A stretch of DNA of 58,848 nucleotides. Origin: Paraphysomonas bandaiensis. Taxonomy: Eukaryota > Chrysophyceae. Both the position numbers and the translations under genes were made by a program. The notes under the pieces are model-generated. The model had not been told where the DNA came from, did not search any database, and was given only the letters and a program-made list of their open reading frames with translations. The stretch covers positions 1 to 58,848 of the forward strand of contig CBFFRP010000331.1 in NCBI GenBank assembly GCA_965644295.1, read 5' to 3'. Numbering within the stretch: position 1 is the first letter of the stretch; each line of letters begins with the position of its first letter. Shown piece by piece: positions 9,692 through 22,428 of this stretch.

Positions 9692-10981
9692 TCACGGGGA
9701 CTGACTTATTAGCCTTATGGCAGTTAGGGGAAACAGTAATATGCCCTTCTGAGATTTGCGATCTGGTGGCCTTCCTTTAGGCATTGTTCCAAGTGGCTCG
9801 GAGGTATGTGGATGAAGGTCTTGCAAAAGGTTATGGCCTACTGTGAAGAAGCGTCGAAATCGGCTCTTTTGCTGTCTTAGCCAGCGGTAGAGAACACATG
9901 CAAGAGGGTGTATAGCTGTACAGGGGTGGGATGTGAGGGTCATCCGGTGTGTCCAGCTACAGGGAGTCGAGAGGGAGTGTGATGGTGCAAGAGAGGCAAC
10001 ATCTGATTGAGGAGAGTGAGACTGCGCAACAGAACAAGAGTCACTGAGGTCGAGTACTCTGATAGACCTATGCACGAGATGATCGTGATGATGATGATGG
10101 TCTGGAGGAGACACTCGGACGTCCTCAGCTGCCCTTGTTAGTGTCTGTGTTGGTGCAGGGGGGTACAGACTGAGGCATAGAGAGTGTGTGTAAGGAAGAT
10201 GACGGCAAGGTATCAGAGACGAAGGGAGAGACGATAGTTTGTCCGGGGGTTTTCTAGGAGGAGGTAGAGTGTACTGTGTGTGTGTATGACACTGCAGTGG
10301 TGTTATGAGTGTGTTGGACAGAGAGAGAGAGCTGGAGATGTGTCCAACAGTACAGGTAGACAGGTACATGGACATGGTGATGTGTCCAACAGTACAGGTA
10401 GACAGGTACATGGACATGGTGATGTGTCCAACAGTACAGGTATACACGGAATGGTATACATCCTGTAGGACACAGTAGTACAGTAGTCGAGTATACCGTA
10501 TGCGGAATACAGTGTCTATCCAATGAGATGGATGGGCTGTGGGGGTGATAGGTGAACAGGGTGAGGGGGTAGCCTGCTTGGTGCATAGACCACAGACAAA
10601 CCATGTTGGGTTGGGTTGAGTGGGCGGCAGAAGGCAGCCCTGTTGCACAGTTGAGAGGGATCGAGAGTATTCAGTGATTGTATAGGGGGTCCATGGGGGT
10701 CGTTTTCGTGAGCCTGCTCGCACGAGCCATGTTCTGAGAGGTTGTAGCCTTAGAAAGCGATGGGTGAGACGAAGTTGTCTGCTGAGGGGATAGCACGTAG
10801 GTGCGGTCAGCGCTGCATTGGTGCAGGCACGTGGTTTAACTGAAGTAGTTGAGTAGGGTGAAGGTTGCAAGGCCAGGCAGGGGGGCTTGGAGCGTGTACA
10901 ACATGGTGTGACAGGTAATTTGTCGGAAGCGTGGTGGTCAACAAAATGCAGCAGTAAGGGAGTGTAAAAGGCCCTGGGCAC
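9692..10981 (-). pseudogene. Low-complexity LINE-derived frame ending in a PKGRPPD-like tail
   Basis: A long stop-free frame (429 codons) with no ATG at its start (GTG), rich in Pro, Ser, Thr, His and Leu. Its end carries GTMPKGRPPDRKSQ, matching the LINE ORF C-terminus, so it is probably a second LINE fragment lying against the copy at 9365-9660. The middle is not recognisable and includes a 42-bp tandem repeat. I do not think it is a host gene; the frame may be open only because the strand is biased in base composition. Confidence 0.35.
10335..10445. repeat. 42-bp tandem repeat
   Basis: Unit starting TGTCCAACAGTACAGGTAGA recurs at 10341, 10383 and 10425, exactly 42 bp apart, about 2.6 copies. 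On the minus strand it encodes a 14-residue repeat. Confidence 0.9.
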
Positions 10982-11029
10982 ACTGATGCCTAACCCTAAT
11001 CGAATAGTAAGACTCTTATGTATCTATTG

Positions 11030-12640
11030 TTCAGTATATATGCTTAGTCTGTAGCCTATTGTGTTTAGTTAAATCCCATATTTTTGGGGGTTTGCGCATG
11101 TTTGAGTATTGAAAGTCTTTTTATTTAGCAATAGGCGTTAAAAACTCATACCAATATAATGACTAGTTGAATGCTAGACATACTAGTTAGACCTCGTCGC
11201 CGCAAGCACCAAGGTGCGACCTCTTCCGTTCTTAATGTTGTTTGTGCATTTCGCCCTGCTCGTGTGTCTTAGGACTCACTGGCGCGTGTTGTCCGGGGGT
11301 CTCCCCTTGGGATAAGGTTCCGCCAGGCTGTGAAGTACAGGGTTTTGCATTAAGGTCCTGAGTGTACCGAGCTGAGAGGTTGATGGTGTGGTGGAATGTG
11401 GCGAGGCACCCTTCAGCGACGTTCTGCTCGAAAGCATTGCAGCAAATAGCGATTGTACAAGGAACGTAGCATGGGTACGATCACACCCCGAACGACGTAC
11501 CACTGATGAGTCTGAATGGACATATGAAGACAAAAGGAATTTACATTGCCGACGCAGTAGCAGGAGAGGACTGGCTTGAGGTAGATAGACTACTCGGACG
11601 ACAAAATTACACTGTCTGTAAAATAGTAGTGGACCAAGCCATTGAGCGAAAACTCACCGAGGGTTTATGGCACTGGCGCCTAACTGGGGAACGACGGCCG
11701 TATCGCACTAGCCCCCTGCTCACGGACTTCCGATCCCTCCGCTATCAACGGACGCTGGAGGCTTACACTACCCTCAGAGAGACCAACGCTACGGTCACAA
11801 TCCCGACCGGGCTCCTGGATATTGAAAAGACAGTGGAGCACTACTTCCGCGCAAACTGGCGCAAGCAGATGGTGGACCATCAAAGGACAAATTGAGTTCC
11901 CACCTGCGCCAGCGAGTACTCAATGCAGCACTGACATGGGACAAATCTTTCAGAATAGTAGGAAGAAACCGGACGAAAACCAAACACGGACTCGACCTGG
12001 CTAAAGTCGTATGTTCTGACTGCGGATTTAGACTAAACTCACTCAAGCATATGTGTCTAGACTGTACAAATGACTCCATAACGCAGATAAGGTGGGGTTC
12101 ATATGTGTGGTGGGCGGTGTTCCAGTCTCGGTTCATCTGTGGATTCCTAGTAGTCTTATAGCACCTTTGGGCGTTTCCATTTCTGTCTATGTTTTGGACG
12201 CGGTCGCGGTAGTAGCCTTGGGGAACCTTTCTGTAGGGTAACGTATCGTCTACTTCGATCTTGGATCATTAGCTTTGCTGCAGCGAAAAGCGGTACAAGT
12301 AATCTGATGACCGCTGATTCGAAGCTACGCAGTCCTTGGGATGTCAGTGAATTATGGATGTAATCTCCAAAAACCGTCTCGAGTTGTGCAGTTGTGATGG
12401 TACCCGACGTCTGGTAGAAAGTGATTCGTGTGTGCGTATGCAGACAGACAGCCTTACAGTCCCTGTTTATCGGTATGTGTGCAGGGAGACGCGCAGATAG
12501 TATAAGCGCCATTGCAGCTCCCATGAGTTCGTATGCATACGGGCCAAGTCCAGGAACGTCGCTGAAGGGTTTCTCTAATCGCAGTATTTATGTGGTACCG
12601 GTCTACCAGTCATGTTCCGATTATGTTAATGATACATATA
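11030..12640 (-). mobile_element. Scrambled LINE copy with inverted internal block
   Basis: Minus-strand pieces: tail and hairpin (11105-11225), then ORF end (PYPKGRPPDNTRQ-stop at 11276) up to about 11400. From about 11405 to 12095 the plus strand codes for LINE residues matching about 576-796 of the 1.7-4.8 kb copy (VLLESIAANSDC, WVRSHPERRTTDE, CSDCGFRLNSLKHMCLDC). From about 12150 to 12620 the minus strand codes for the RNase H piece (GAAMALILSARLPAHI...DCKAV) fused directly to the post-zinc piece (TITTAQLETVFGDYIHN). The block missing at that fusion is the one found inverted next door. Several frameshifts; not functional. Confidence 0.8.
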
Positions 12641-14055
12641 CAGAACTCCCAGTTGATTTAAAAGAGAATTTCGTATGGAGCACAGTGGTTATACAATGAC
12701 GATGTCGTGGATAGAATGTATTGTTATTGGAGGGTAACAGTGGTATTGGAGGAGAGTAACAGTGGCTTGTCTCTGCGTTGAACACCACACGTAGACAAGG
12801 TTGCATGGCTCAAGTAGCATGCAACACAACAGCGGCTGACGGTGGTAACGGTGAGATGGAGGTCATGGAAGATAAGGGTTGAAGGAGAAATAGTGGCATA
12901 GTGTTAGAGGAGAGAGTAGATTCAGTGAGGGTGTGTGATCTGGAGGGCGTATACATCAGAATACTGGAGTGGTAGGAAGGAGCGTATTAGGGCTGTGTAG
13001 TGGTGGGAGCCGTATGTTGGGAGTTCCTACTGCATGTACTCTGCAAAATATACGGTGTTTTGCAGTGATATAGGGTGCGTGTATAATATTGCTGAGTATC
13101 GGTGTCGGATATGCAGACTGCGGGGATTGCACTGGGGGAAGCCATGCTGTGGGGCAGAGCCACACTGCCAAGGCTGCATCCCTGCACTGGAGTGTGTGAA
13201 GGCTCAATTGTTTGATGGGCGGCCAAAGGCCTATATATGTAGCTGTATGGAAGTTGTGGTGCATTGGACAATTTGTAGTTGTAGTGTGGTCACTGTAAGG
13301 TGGATGTGGTCATGTGGACTGTGGTAGAACGTGAAAATAGAAGATTTCTTAAATGGTGCCTGCTGCTTCCTAGAGCTAGAGAATTATTCGTTTTCTCCAT
13401 CACATAACAAAGCTTACGTCGAGCTTCTCGTGACTATGCACGACTCTTTATAAGCCTAGCCTGGTATTGGTTGAGCCCCCTTTTCTTGTAATCCCATATG
13501 GCCAATGCAAGTATAGTGTAGATCTAGCTAAGGGTTGCTTGATGCCGATACACAAAACAATCTATACGTTACTAGCTCAGTCACTACCGCACGCCCTCGG
13601 AATCGGACAGAATTATAATATTATATAGTGTGTGTAATAGGTGAAAGTACATTATATTATTATAATACAAAATATATATGTATGTACTTAACATAGTGAA
13701 TGTCTATCAGGCCAATCCACAGCTTGTAACTATATATTGAGTGCAACGGGTCGTCCCTTGTAAGTGATAGGGAACAGGTTTTTCATATATTATGCTATGG
13801 GATATATTTTTACATATAGAGCTTAACTGATGCGTTTAACTAGAAGGGATATATATATGTCGTGGTCGTGTTACTGTAAGTATATATACATACGGCATGG
13901 CTTGAATGCAAGTGTAAGCCGTTGATTTTATACGTGACTTAGAGAACTAGTTTTTTTTTATACGTTTTAACTTAATTCTTTCTTTCCACGATGACACCAC
14001 ACGGGACACTTTGGGGATGGAAGTGTTTCTTCCTAGGGAGTGGACTACACTCAAA
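12641..14055. other. Intergenic DNA, no recognised feature
   Basis: GT-rich on the plus strand to about 13330 (open but low-complexity minus frames), then AT-rich with TA microsatellites. No gene supported. Confidence 0.4.
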
Positions 14056-14059
14056 ATGA

Positions 14060-14470
14060 CTACACTCAAGATCTCATAACTAGTCGATACGGAATTGGAG
14101 CTGTTCGATACCGAATTGGAGCTGTGGTTCGGCGTTGTGGGTGCGAGCGCAAGGGCAGGTAAACATTCGTAGAAGAGACCTTGGGGTTTAGAACCAAGTG
14201 CTCTTCGTGAGCCTTCTGCTGATCTAGTGTGACGGCTTGACAGTCTGTGCAGAGGCGGATTGTGTAGTGAGAGGAACCTGTCACTGTAAAGGCTGCCGTG
14301 GTGGCAAGGGTGTAGTCGCAGTATGCGTGTATTCCTGGGGTGTCCGAGTGTGGCGCTGTGAGTCTTAGTGTCTTAACTTTTGTGTTGGTCCATCGGCAAA
14401 TGTGCAGGGGTGAGGGCCGTGCTTTTGTAAGATCAGATCTATCTGTGAAGTCGTCGTGGGTCGTCGAGTA
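14060..14470 (-). pseudogene. Degraded LINE RNase H fragment, second subfamily
   Basis: Minus-strand translation gives HDDFTDRSDL (compare TDGS), then CTDCQAV and RSHPQRRTT, in the RNase H order seen in the 1.7-4.8 kb LINE (TDGS, HTDCQAV, RSHPERRTT). Spacing and the intervening sequence differ, so this is an older or different subfamily. Confidence 0.5.
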
Positions 14471-15609
14471 GTGTGAGCTCTATATGATAAGCTTTATACT
14501 TTTATAGATACTAAGATCTCTACGTCGGCACCATCCAACTCGTCAGGAAATGATATCCGGTCTAGCAGAACTTCGTGATCTAAAATATGAGAAGAAATGA
14601 TGATCCTCCACCTGTTTCTGATCCTGAACCAACTAGTAATGTGCCTCCAGCGGCTGTTGCCGCGTCGTCTCCGAACATAGGTACTGAAACTACTGTAAGT
14701 AGTAGTGGTGAACATGCGTATATGCAATGTATCCAAAATCAGGCTATTCAGTTAGTTGGAGCGTTTACAGTCTCAAGAGAGGCAGACGTAGCTATAATAA
14801 ATAAATACTACTAATAACAACTACTATACTAGCGACTTTTAACTTCTCAGATAAAAATTATACAGTAAAATAATGACTCAATAATTAGATATGAAACCTG
14901 GTGAAATCACTTTTCCAGGTTTTGGTATTACCTCGACTTAACCCAAAAGCAATATGGCTATAGCTCTAATTTGCTCTTCACTAGCATTGACAATGGTTGA
15001 ATCTAACCCTTCTAGCATTACTCATAGGGTCGTTCTTACGGACTCTCGTTCTCTATATCAAGCGCCTCTTCATCCATAATAATCAACAATATAAATAAAT
15101 AACAATGAATATGTCTAGAACTACAATACTATCTACAAGCAACTTTCAGAGTACAGAAAATGCATCTTATTATCAATAATCAATATTGTACATATTATAC
15201 ATATGATTCCCAGGGCAGAGGAAGGCCTAGAGGAAATGACCTTCATCCATATACATTACTAATAGCTCAGCCTTATCACAACTGATTCATCATTAATGCA
15301 TAAGGGAAGATACATTCAGTATTCTCATTATTGTAGTTGAAACCTTGTATACGTACTTCCAAGTAGTGTTCAATAAGCAATAAGTACCTAATGAAATACA
15401 TAAAGTACAACTGTATTGCTGGATAATCTGGCACTACACGTCTATCAGCGTGGATATCAAACCCGGAATTCTCTTGTAATTTTTTCCAGCCTTAACCATT
15501 AATATATTTATATAATAGGAACATATACATCAATCATAATATATATCTTCATCATTGAACTTCATTATTGGTAATCCTGTCTTTCTTTGTCTTTTGAATG
15601 GATATATAC
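14471..15609. other. Intergenic AT-rich DNA with a dispersed-repeat patch
   Basis: About 14905-14945 (GAAATCACTTTTCCAGGTTT...) matches 38745-38790, a repeat of unknown type. A 75-aa plus frame at 14587-14814 lacks support. Otherwise nothing. Confidence 0.4.
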
Positions 15610-17134
15610 CAGGCTTGCGTAACAATTAATTGGCGACAGGTGTCCAACAATAACAACTGCAATTATTAATCAAGCATCCAATTAATTGCCTTTAATTCTA
15701 TTGAAAGATTTTAGAAACATCCCAAAGAAACATTAACATTTCCACGAAGAAAATTCAACATTTCAAGGTGTCTAGTAGGTGTCTAGGTGTCATTCGCTTA
15801 AAAAAATCCAGTCATAACAATCTTAGCTCTGCTAAAAACAACCTCACACAAACATTGGTCAGTTCTATACAAATACTTCATTCAACGATATCGTGTTGGA
15901 AGTTTGATGCGTGCTTTTTGGCGATTTTGGTTGCCTTTAAAAGTAGTAAACGAATGGCCTCGACTTCCTCCTCATCATCTTTCTCTTCATCAAGTTCAAC
16001 CTCGTGTGCAGGTACATCATTTACCAAAAAGCGTCGCACCTGTGCTTTTTCAGCGCGGTTCAGTTCTTCTTCCCCACCGCGCTGAGTTTTGACTACTGCT
16101 CTCTCCAAATCTGCCTTTTGAACAATTTCCGCGTCTGCACCCAGGTGAAATTTCATCCCAGGTACTGACGAATTAAATCATCATTTATTTGTTCATTCGA
16201 TGCCATCCTGTTGAATAAATAAGAATGATAAGTATGGCTATCCAATGCTTCTAGTCCATTACTGTTGTACACACACACTACGGATTCTCTGTATTAAGGC
16301 ATTCTTGCACACACACATACTTCTCTTCCTCTGATAGTGGCATCTCTATAAGAGACTGATTATCACTCTGTTGGCTCTTTACTAGTCTGATAGATTTATA
16401 CCACAACATTGGTGCACGAGAAATACAGGGAACTACCAGCCGTATTAGTCAGTGGGGAGGCTGTGAGCCACAGTTGAGCACTATGATTGGCTCAGGAAAG
16501 TACAAAAGTAGAGTAAGAGGAAAAGTTGTTGTTATGAGGACTCAGCGCGCCAAACAGGGTACAAGGCAAGCTGGGGGCAAGCTTTTGGGACATCTGGGCT
16601 TTGTTCTGGTCCACATTGGAGTGTAGAGTGAGGCTTGTTATGGCTAATTTAGTGCAACTTTGTGTTGGGCGGTATTTTGTTCCGAAGAGCAAAGAAAAGT
16701 GTAGGAGTACCTAACGGATACACTTATAACGTCATTTACACTACTATACTTGAATATTTCGAAGCAGTTGAATATGCTATCACATTACAATATTGTGCTA
16801 TGTATCTAGACGATTGTTATGGAGGTGCTCAGTTTGTTCTTTGCCAACGATCTTTGACATGATATTACTCTTGCATGCTGAGGTCTTAAAGTGTATACTA
16901 ACCCTAATTACGATTAATAAAATGATAACGTGACTGTGCACATACATCCATACTACTATGCTAGCATATAATGGGTGTGTACCTAAGATCAGTAGCTAGA
17001 TATCGTAAGATGCTATAATATATAATTTAGCCAGCCAATTAATTACAATTAATTGGCAATTAATTTGCAACAATTTCCAATAATAATAATTGACATTATC
17101 ACTTTTAAAGCCAAATAATTGTTACGCAAGCCTG
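15610..17134 (-). mobile_element. hAT-like DNA transposon remnant with terminal inverted repeats
   Basis: Ends are CAGGCTTGCGTAACAATTA at 15610 and its perfect complement ending at 17134, inside similar 8-bp AT flanks (ATATATAC/ATATATAT), a weak target duplication. On the minus strand, frames at 16156-15878 (acidic, 92 aa) and about 15850-15740 (VVFSRAKIVMTGFFKRMTPR, like the hAT C-terminal dimerisation motif around LFS...R) look like decayed transposase, with stops and frameshifts. The rest is non-coding. hAT assignment rests on CAG ends, 8-bp flanks and the C-terminal motif. Confidence 0.55.
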
Positions 17135-17580
17135 ATATATATGTATCAATGATTAGCATGAATTGTCATAGTCCTAATATATCATATATCTTACTGTGAA
17201 ATATGGCAATAATAATAATATTCAACCTATGTTGTACAAAGAGTATGAACAAACTTAAGCACATAAAATAGAGAGCTCACATAGTATAAAATAACCAGAT
17301 AGCTGGTTATTACGTTTTTTATGCTTCTTAACATTATTATTTTTTGACATTATTAACATAGATGCAGATACTTATAAATTATACTTTTACAGCAATAGAA
17401 CTCTTTAAAATCTTGGTAAAAAGAATGCTTAAAAGTTAAGGTGTTTATACTTTTTATATGTTGTGGCTTATCATGATTATTTACTTATTCAATACATACA
17501 TATTACTTAGGAAATACTTAAGATTTACTTAAGTTTTCTTTAAAATATCACCAGTGAAGATTGATCACATTTAGGAGACT
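17135..17580. other. AT-rich intergenic DNA
   Basis: No gene, RNA or repeat recognised. Confidence 0.4.
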
Positions 17581-17584
17581 GAAG

Positions 17585-18090
17585 CAACCTTCCATTATCC
17601 CGCCAAAACAATAGCAAGTGCGATTGGAATTGATTTTTCCAAATTACTGATCAACTCACTCGCATGTGATGGTATACTTAAATACCCATGAATCTGCACT
17701 CTCGCATCATTCAAGTCAACAAAAAATTGAAACCCCTGAAAACACTGGTCGTGGTATTTCTCAAAAGTAGGGTTGGAGTTCTGATTATCTGAAAATAAAT
17801 GTACTCCACGGAATTGTAGTTGAGATCAGGATTGAGAAGCATTGATCTGAGAATTTCCAGGTTCAAATCTTCTGCTGACAACTGATTGAATTTCGGATTA
17901 ACAGAAATATGGATTCAATTCTTCTGATGTCTGTTTCCAAGTTATTCTACTCAATTTCAACTCCCATTTCTTTTGCCCTTGTGATATCACTGGAAATACT
18001 CTCCGTGTTAGGGTAGACCACAATCGCGTCCATCAAGGTCCGTTTGGAAGCTTGTGGAAGTTTTTTCAATCCTTCAAGTTTATTATAAAT
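17585..18090 (-). pseudogene. Frameshifted remnant of an unidentified protein gene
   Basis: Minus-strand pieces read like protein but change frame: KKLPQASKRTLMDAIVVYPN, then LSAEDLNLEILRSMLLNPDL, then FEKYHDQCFQGFQFFVDLND and IPSHASELISNLEKSIPIAL before a stop near 17590. At least one internal stop and one frameshift separate them. I cannot name the family. Confidence 0.3.
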
Positions 18091-18516
18091 CACAGCTTAT
18101 TAATCGATAATAATGAGACCTTTTTACGAGTAAGCGCATGCTTTGCTGTAAGTCCATATTAAAATATAGTCCCTGAGTCACTCAACTTCTCAGTTTATTA
18201 TTATGAGCATCTGGAGCCCACTCAAGCCCTGAGGAGGTTTTGAAAAGGTAGGATTTTCCAGTGGTTTTTGGTAGTTTTTCCAGTGGTTTATAAGAACACA
18301 AACCGCCCATTTTGCATTGGCATCCATCTTTCTCACCAAGAGGAGACTGTCGCACGGTCATCTCCAAGCGATATAAACAACAACTTCACAAGCAACAGTG
18401 TCACAAGACTCTCCTCTCTGCTTCCATGTTTCATGCAGGAGAAATTGTTCAATATTAATAAGTGGCGCAGTCAGTTCTTGTTGAAGGCCTGATCTCGCCT
18501 TTTCTACTATTGAAGT

Positions 18517-20704
18517 ATGTCTGTCTTTCAAGTTAGGTGGTTTAGGCAAAGCCTATTCGTGTGCTTTATTGTGGTTATTGTACTTGTTGGTGTTCAATTT
18601 TGGTCATTTCTTTCAAAAGATGAGCTAAAACCAGTCTCCGAAACGTGTAATTGGCGAGAAGGGGACCCACAATTATTTTTTCTGAAAACGATTTCAGGGG
18701 TCAACTATGATGGTGGACACTGGTTCCACGTAGCTGAAAACTTCATGGTGCAACATTCTATACTTAGAGCAGTAAAAGGAGAAGCCGTGTCACCAGAAGT
18801 GTATCTGGTGCCGGACAGAGGTGGTGCCACATCTACTGCACTTCACGGCACTTATTGTATATATATTTTTAGCGGCCTTTAACGACGAAATGAATGCCAT
18901 GACCAGATTCATGCTTGCACTAGGGCTGACATCTGGGGCTCCGTCATATCTGCATATTGGGCCGATATCGGTGGATATTAACAGTGTAAAGGCTGGTTCT
19001 GCTGTCCTTCTCAAGAAGAGTGATTTCCTGTTTCCGCCGGTAATTTAAGTGATGTAGCAACCTTTTTGAAATATGGAAGATTATATGTGTATATGGTGTC
19101 TTTTTATTGCAGGCAGTGTACTCAATGGCTGAGGAAATACCGGAGAGGTTTGTCGTCTCTCGGAGAGTGTACAATTCTCATGAGGAAAGGAGTGTATGCA
19201 TGAAGTACATGGGCACTGTTGGTGGCGAGTGGCCGACGCCACAGGTAGTATTACCCTGTTATTTAAAATGCATAATCTCGAATAAACGTTTTCCATAGAG
19301 AGGGCACTGGTTTCCCAACAAGGATGACGTGCAAAGTTTCAGGTGATGTCACAATCGATTTCATACCCTGTGTATCGTATATTGCACCTATTTAAAGACT
19401 TTAATAACGACGTTATGCATATTTTCTTATATCGAGTACCGAAACGATCATGTAACTGAATGTCACGTGTTGATAGGTCCAAAATAGCATCATTGTGTGC
19501 TATGAAATTTCCATCCAAGGTATTCTTCAAGCCGGTTTTGTGTTTTCTTGCTGACTTTTATTAGGCCTATATCAAAAACAAGCCGTACAAAATGGTGATA
19601 TATCAGCGTGACCTGTCAAGGTATTACTACTATACATTTGATTATTATATCACCTATAGAGCTATTGAAATGTATGCGGTATTCCTCCGTCGTATAGTAC
19701 CCTGTTAGTATCCTACATTGTAAAGAGTTCCCACATACAGACTGCACTTCTCTTGTCAATGGTATCGAGAAATGATATTTTGATGGATGTACTGATGTAT
19801 GCCGTTTGTCACACTTTACACTAAACCATTTGACCCTTAGGGTGATTGTAGACATTGATCGCGTGATAGCCACTATACGAGAAAAAATGCCTTCCAGTGA
19901 GGACTGGGAAATCAGTGTTCTGATTCACGACAACAACCGCTCGCCGTGTTCATTAGCGGCGGAACTGAATAATGCTGATGTGCTTGTAACGGCTCATGGC
20001 TTTCAGGTGAGCTTATGGAACAGTTCTGGAATTATTGTATATATGTGTACCAATGGCTGTGTGTGTTTTCAATATTTAATATCTTGCTCTGCCTCAAATT
20101 GATGCAGAGTATGCTCTTACTGTTTCTGCCTCGTCCTTCTCTTCTATTCGAAGTATATCCCTATAGATACTACAAGCCTGCTTATGGTCCACTTTCCTCT
20201 GAATATGGTATGAATGCACTTTTTACTCATCTGTCAGGAATAGCGTGCTGTGAAGTTGCTAAGTAAAGTGCGGAGACTTTTTCGTATTATATAGTATGTT
20301 CTTCCCTGTCCCCGTTGTGATTTTTTAATGCAGGTGTTCATCATGGTAGTGTAATGTCCACACCACAAAGCATGTGGAATCGATTAGTCCTTGCTGGCAT
20401 CACTACTGAGACCTGCATGACCACCAAAATATGTCGAGAGTTCGCTCGTAGCGATAATGTAGCGTAAGTCAATGTTCATATGATATCTAGCAAGGATATG
20501 CAGTGAAGTCATATTTAATGCCGCATTAGTTAGCAGTAGAAGTGTCAGCATTGTGTGACTTTGTCGTCATATCTTTTTTGTAGGCTGACAGAAAGAGGAA
20601 TACAAGAACTGATCGGGTCTATAGAAACACTGTTGCAGTCCTTCAAAGCCTCCCGTAGCCAAGCAGACACTTTATACCCTTTGTTAGATGCAGTAAAATC
20701 GTAA
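18517..20704 (+). CDS. GT61-like glycosyltransferase, type II membrane protein, 420 aa
   Basis: Ten exons: 18517-18820, 18873-19039, 19113-19244, 19299-19342, 19478-19520, 19565-19620, 19841-20006, 20108-20207, 20334-20463, 20584-20704 (1263 nt). All introns GT-AG. A short basic N-terminus precedes one hydrophobic helix (about 10-31), typical of a Golgi/ER type II enzyme. The luminal part has GGHWFHVAENFMVQHS near 70-85, KPYKMVIYQRDLSR at mid-length, and the family's best block, ADVLVTAHGFQSMLLLFLPR followed by FEVYPYRYY, corresponding to the HGA...L..LP...E.yP core of GT61/DUF563 enzymes (EOGT, plant xylan transferases). Substrate unknown. The canonical HGAGL is HGFQS here. The fourth to sixth exons are small (43-56 nt). 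Confidence 0.75.
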
Positions 20705-21050
20705 CTACTGAAACAACATATAGCTGAGAATGATAATAATGAGTGGACTGTGTATGTATAGTGCGTTAAATGCATTTCATGAGCTAACCGTTATGGCATA
20801 TATTACGCAATCTACCATGAACTAAAACTAGCTAAAAGAATATATATATCTTATACACCGTGGCAGTTTTGACCGGACCTCTGGTGCTGAGTTTTGCTAG
20901 ATTGAGCAATTAAAAGATGTTTTTCGAATTATAACCGTTAGATTAAGAATAAAGTACTTGAAAACTGTTGTACTTGTACATGAATTAATGATATGATACG
21001 AATTATGTTAGAGAAACTGAAATGCTTTTACTGTATAAGATCGTGTCTAT
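20705..21050. other. Spacer between GT61 gene and hAT element
   Basis: AT-rich, no feature recognised. Confidence 0.4.
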
Positions 21051-22077
21051 CACGGCTGCGTATCAATTAATTGACGCAGGTTGTAGTCAATTAGATGAGT
21101 CAAGATTTTGCGGAACCCCGTCAGAATGTAGTAAAATTGGGTATGACAAGTATGGGTGATTTAGGAGGTTGTTATGGCTGAAGAATAAGATGAAGTGATG
21201 TAGGTTGCAGTATGAGATGAGATGTAGGTGGCAGGGCCAGTCAACAATATATTGCAATATATATATTGCTAGCAAAAATAAAAAATAATAATAATAATAA
21301 TATTTTCAAGACCAATAATAATGATTAATTATCCAATGAATAAGTCAATTGGGTGCCTTATGATGAGTTCGTCAAACAATGTACGAACATCGTGGAGGTC
21401 AAGCTCGTGTTCACTTCTGTAATTATTGTAAGGACACTACTTGAAACAAGTCTATAACAAAACCCGGTTTGACAACCAAAGTAACAGTGTATATCACACA
21501 AAGCACACAAATGTAAACGACAATGTATTATTATGTTTGACTGCTTTAACTGCAACCTTATGTCCAGTTAATGATTTGCCATGCGATGACAATTCCAATT
21601 CCTTCCGTAATTGCACGAGCTTGGCATGCTCCTTTTCACTTGGCATTAGACTTAACACGTCGGAACCAAACTCGCATGATCGCAAATGATTAGATAGAAG
21701 CAAGTAGCGGTCAATCATGGAAAAATGTGGAGCCCCTTTTCCAACAAAAGACAAGTCTCTACATCATCATATTGCAACCTCTTCGTTATTAGCACTTATT
21801 TTCTCAAAGAACACTCGTGCAATGACTTCTGGTGCTCATATTGCTGATTAATTAAATTAATTACTATGTGAGATAATCCTATGGATATTATGTATTTCAT
21901 CAATTGGAATTTTTCTATAAAATTGCCGTTTTTGACAAATCTTTAGCATAAAAAGGTGGTATTTTTATATCAGTTAATTGAAGCAAGCTAGAGTCGATTA
22001 TAATTGCAATTATGATTTAATATCCCAATTTTAATTGTTGCAATTTCAAAAACTAATTGAAATACTACGCAGCCCTG
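21051..22077 (-). mobile_element. hAT-like transposon remnant, 1.0 kb
   Basis: Left end CACGGCTGCGTATCAATTAA, right end complement CAGGGCTGCGTAGTATTTCA. They are bordered by GTGTCTAT (21043-21050) and GTGTCTGT (22078-22085), an 8-bp target duplication with one mismatch. Inside, a minus frame at 21494-21754 reads FSMIDRYLLLSNHL and LMPSEKEHAKLVQLRKELEL, resembling the pre-catalytic W/E-rich segment of hAT transposases. Internally deleted and non-autonomous. Ends resemble those of the 15.6-17.1 kb element (GGCTtGCGTA). Confidence 0.6.
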
Positions 22078-22428
22078 GTGTCTGTCTAAGATCTGATAAT
22101 ATTGATAGGCAAGTGAAGAGTTTAAAAGAGTAGTGAATACCTATGAGTGCTGAGCGCTGTTGATTATAACTTTTATTTACTGATTATTAAGTGAGTAAAA
22201 AGTTCAGCTATTGAACTTAACCGTCCAAATGTCGAATCTAGAAATGTGCGTGCGTATATGCTGTAAAAAAGACTTTGGAAAAGTGTTCAGGAAGGGAAAC
22301 GAATGCCTTACTTACTTAATTCAAAATAGTAACCTGTCTGTTCTCCTACGCATAAGAGAAATAGATAGAACACTCAAATTCATGTTCTGTTTGCATCAGT
22401 GAATACCTCACTCATTGCAACCACGCAA

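Noticed and set aside
9692-10981. 429-codon frame as a host gene
   Set aside because: No ATG at its start, low complexity, internal 42-bp repeat and LINE-type C-terminal tail.
11500-11540. Hammerhead-like CTGATGAGTC
   Set aside because: It lies in LINE coding sequence (TTDESEW) and no matching stems or GAAA core are placed correctly.
12987-13327. Overlapping 94-102 codon frames on both strands
   Set aside because: Low-complexity GT/CA-biased DNA; no start context, domain or splice evidence.
15878-16156. 92-aa acidic minus frame as a stand-alone gene
   Set aside because: It lies inside the hAT-like element just upstream of a transposase C-terminal motif.
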